Origin: Rubrobacter sp.
Lineage (GTDB): Bacteria > Actinomycetota > Rubrobacteria > Rubrobacterales > Rubrobacteraceae
NCBI GenBank assembly: GCA_013815485.1
Contig: JACDGB010000080.1
Span: forward strand, 1 to 7,435
Length of the DNA: 7,435 bases
Reading direction: 5' to 3'
Below are positions 6,566-7,435 of this stretch, piece after piece; position 1 is the first letter of the stretch, and every line of letters begins with the position of its first letter. A program made the position numbers and the translations under genes. The notes below the pieces were generated by a model, which saw only the letters and a list, made by a program, of their open reading frames with translations, was not told where the DNA came from and did not search any database.

Positions 6566-6594
6566 ACCATAGTCCACGATCCACCACTATTCAA
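6566..6594 (-). promoter_or_regulatory. Candidate sigma-70 promoter for the A-T-R gene
   Basis: On the minus strand TTGAAT (6594-6589) and TATGGT (6571-6566) are separated by exactly 17 bases, each matching the consensus at four of six positions. An A-rich stretch (AAAAATAC) lies just upstream of the -35 box, in the most AT-rich part of the window. Transcription would begin near 6559 and give a leader of about 175 bases holding the two hairpins. Position between the ABC ATPase stop (6655) and the A-T-R start (6383) is fitting. Confidence 0.45.
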
Positions 6595-6654
6595 GTATTT
6601 TTATGCCTCAAATGATTCCTTGCTACAGGACGCCGGTGACGAGAGACCTTCTCT

Positions 6655-7419
6655 TCAGTTTCCCTGTCGGGCCTTGCGATATTCGGAGATGACTATTTCG
6701 GTTAGCTCCTCCACGGAGGTCTCGCCGACGGGTTTATCGAACTCGATGCGACCGTTGCGGAGGAGGTTCACGCGGTCGCACACGTCGAAGACCTGAGCGT
6801 AGTTGTGGACTATGAGGATCATGGGTATGCCGCGTTCTTCTTTGAGGCGTTGTATCAGGTCGAGGATCAACGCCCCCTCCTTCGCCCCCATCGCCGCCAA
6901 CGGCTCATCCAGCAAGAGCATCTTCGCATCCGAATAGACGGCGCGGGCCACGGCGATAGCCTGTCGCTGTCCGCCGGATAGACGGGCGACCTCGGTGTCT
7001 ATAGAAGGGATGTTGACGCCCATGTCCTCCATATATTGGGCCGTCTTTTCCTTCATTGCGCGGTTGTTGAGGAACGGTCCAACGGTCAGCTCGCCGTTCA
7101 GGAACATGTTGTGAAAGACGGACAACTCGTTGACGAGCGCGAGGTCCTGGTAGACGGTCTGGATGCCTAAAGAGCGTGCTTGCGAGACGGAGCGGAGGTT
7201 GACTTCTTTGCCTTCGATCAGGATGCGTCCGCCGTCAGGGCGATGGAAGCCGGTGATGGTTTTTAGCAGCGTGCTCTTGCCCGCGCCGTTGTCCCCGATC
7301 AGGCCGAGTACCTCTCCCTTCTTGACGTGCATGTCCACGCCCTTGAGGACCGAGACCGCCCCGAAGTCCTTGACGACGCCCTCCGCGCGCAGGAAGTCCG
7401 AACCGTTGCCGTTCTCCAT
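6655..7419 (-). CDS. Sugar-type ABC transporter ATP-binding protein (CUT2-like, single domain)
   Basis: ATPase subunit of an importer, acting on the cytoplasmic face of the membrane with a permease and a solute-binding protein not seen here. The 254 residues hold one complete nucleotide-binding domain: Walker A GDNGAGKST (42-50), Q-loop Gln91 in VYQDLALV, signature LSGGQ (147-151), Walker B MLLLDEP (167-173), D-loop AAMG (175-178) and switch His205 in IVHNYAQVFDVCDRV. The HN-xxxVFxVCDR form and the VYQDLALV Q-loop resemble the ribose/fructose/xylose branch. Many of that branch's ATPases are tandem fusions of about 500 residues; this is the single-domain kind, as in FrcA. The ATG at 7417-7419 is chosen because GGGAGGG (7424-7430) is then five bases away; the GTG at 7422 would be too close. 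Probably the last gene of a transporter operon entering from the right edge. The A-T-R gene follows 271 bases later with its own likely promoter. Confidence 0.93.
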   Translation of the reverse strand: MENGNGSDFLRAEGVVKDFGAVSVLKGVDMHVKKGEVLGLIGDNGAGKSTLLKTITGFHRPDGGRILIEGKEVNLRSVSQARSLGIQTVYQDLALVNELSVFHNMFLNGELTVGPFLNNRAMKEKTAQYMEDMGVNIPSIDTEVARLSGGQRQAIAVARAVYSDAKMLLLDEPLAAMGAKEGALILDLIQRLKEERGIPMILIVHNYAQVFDVCDRVNLLRNGRIEFDKPVGETSVEELTEIVISEYRKARQGN

Positions 7420-7435
7420 CACACCCTCCCGGCGC
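7419..7435 (-). CDS. Possible 3' end of an upstream gene overlapping the ABC ATPase start
   Basis: On the minus strand TGA (7421-7419) shares its A with the ATG of the ATPase, giving a TGATG junction typical of coupled transporter operons. The visible codons would end Ala-Gly-Arg-Val-stop. Only five codons are in the window, so product and reality are inferred from the junction; a permease would be usual here. Confidence 0.3.

Noticed and set aside
6256..6594. Minus-strand frame starting in the A-T-R leader, possible leader peptide
   Set aside because: It runs into the A-T-R gene in another frame, its composition is Arg/Pro/Ala-rich as in shadow frames, and the ribosome-site match is too close to its ATG to be convincing.

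Overview
The window is high-GC bacterial DNA with short intergenic gaps, frequent GTG starts and strong Shine-Dalgarno sites. Protein style (acidic proteins rich in Arg, Glu and Gly, a YihR-like aldose epimerase, a Cys-rich ribbon protein) suggests a deep-branching actinobacterium of the Rubrobacter type. That assignment is from general resemblance only. No rRNA, tRNA, CRISPR array or insertion sequence was seen.

Layout. Positions 2-706 (+) hold the 3' part of a metallo-beta-lactamase-fold hydrolase. It converges, across 19 bases, on a minus-strand pair: a small beta-alpha-beta-like protein (1106-1324) followed by a double zinc-ribbon protein (726-1064). The 253 bases at 1325-1577 are a divergent control region containing a duplicated copy of the small gene's translation start. 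An aldose 1-epimerase (1578-2486, +) follows and converges on the second minus-strand block.

That block, read leftwards from 7435, starts with a CUT2-type sugar ABC transporter ATPase (ATG at 7419) whose start overlaps what looks like the stop of an upstream gene lying outside the window. A 271-base gap with a candidate promoter and two hairpins leads to a 1040-residue NRPS-like protein of A-T-R architecture: adenylation domain, carrier protein, NADPH-dependent thioester reductase. Its stop overlaps, in a GTGA junction, the start of a short-chain dehydrogenase (SDR). The SDR is broken: about 25-30 codons are missing after the Rossmann glycine motif and the reading frame changes there. A perfect 19-bp-arm palindrome lies near its 3' end.

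How the genes may work together. The A-T-R enzyme should activate a carboxylic acid as an adenylate, load it on its own carrier domain and release it as an aldehyde. The coupled SDR would then have reduced the aldehyde to an alcohol. This A-T-R plus SDR pairing resembles a split form of the fungal A-T-R-R glycine betaine reductase that makes choline. The A-domain pocket fits a substrate without a free alpha-amino group: the usual Asp is Ile, with aromatic residues and a Glu nearby. This is the most interesting part of the window. Substrate identity is inference, and in this strain the second step appears genetically broken. The ABC ATPase and the aldose epimerase are ordinary sugar-handling functions whose link to the reductase is unproven.
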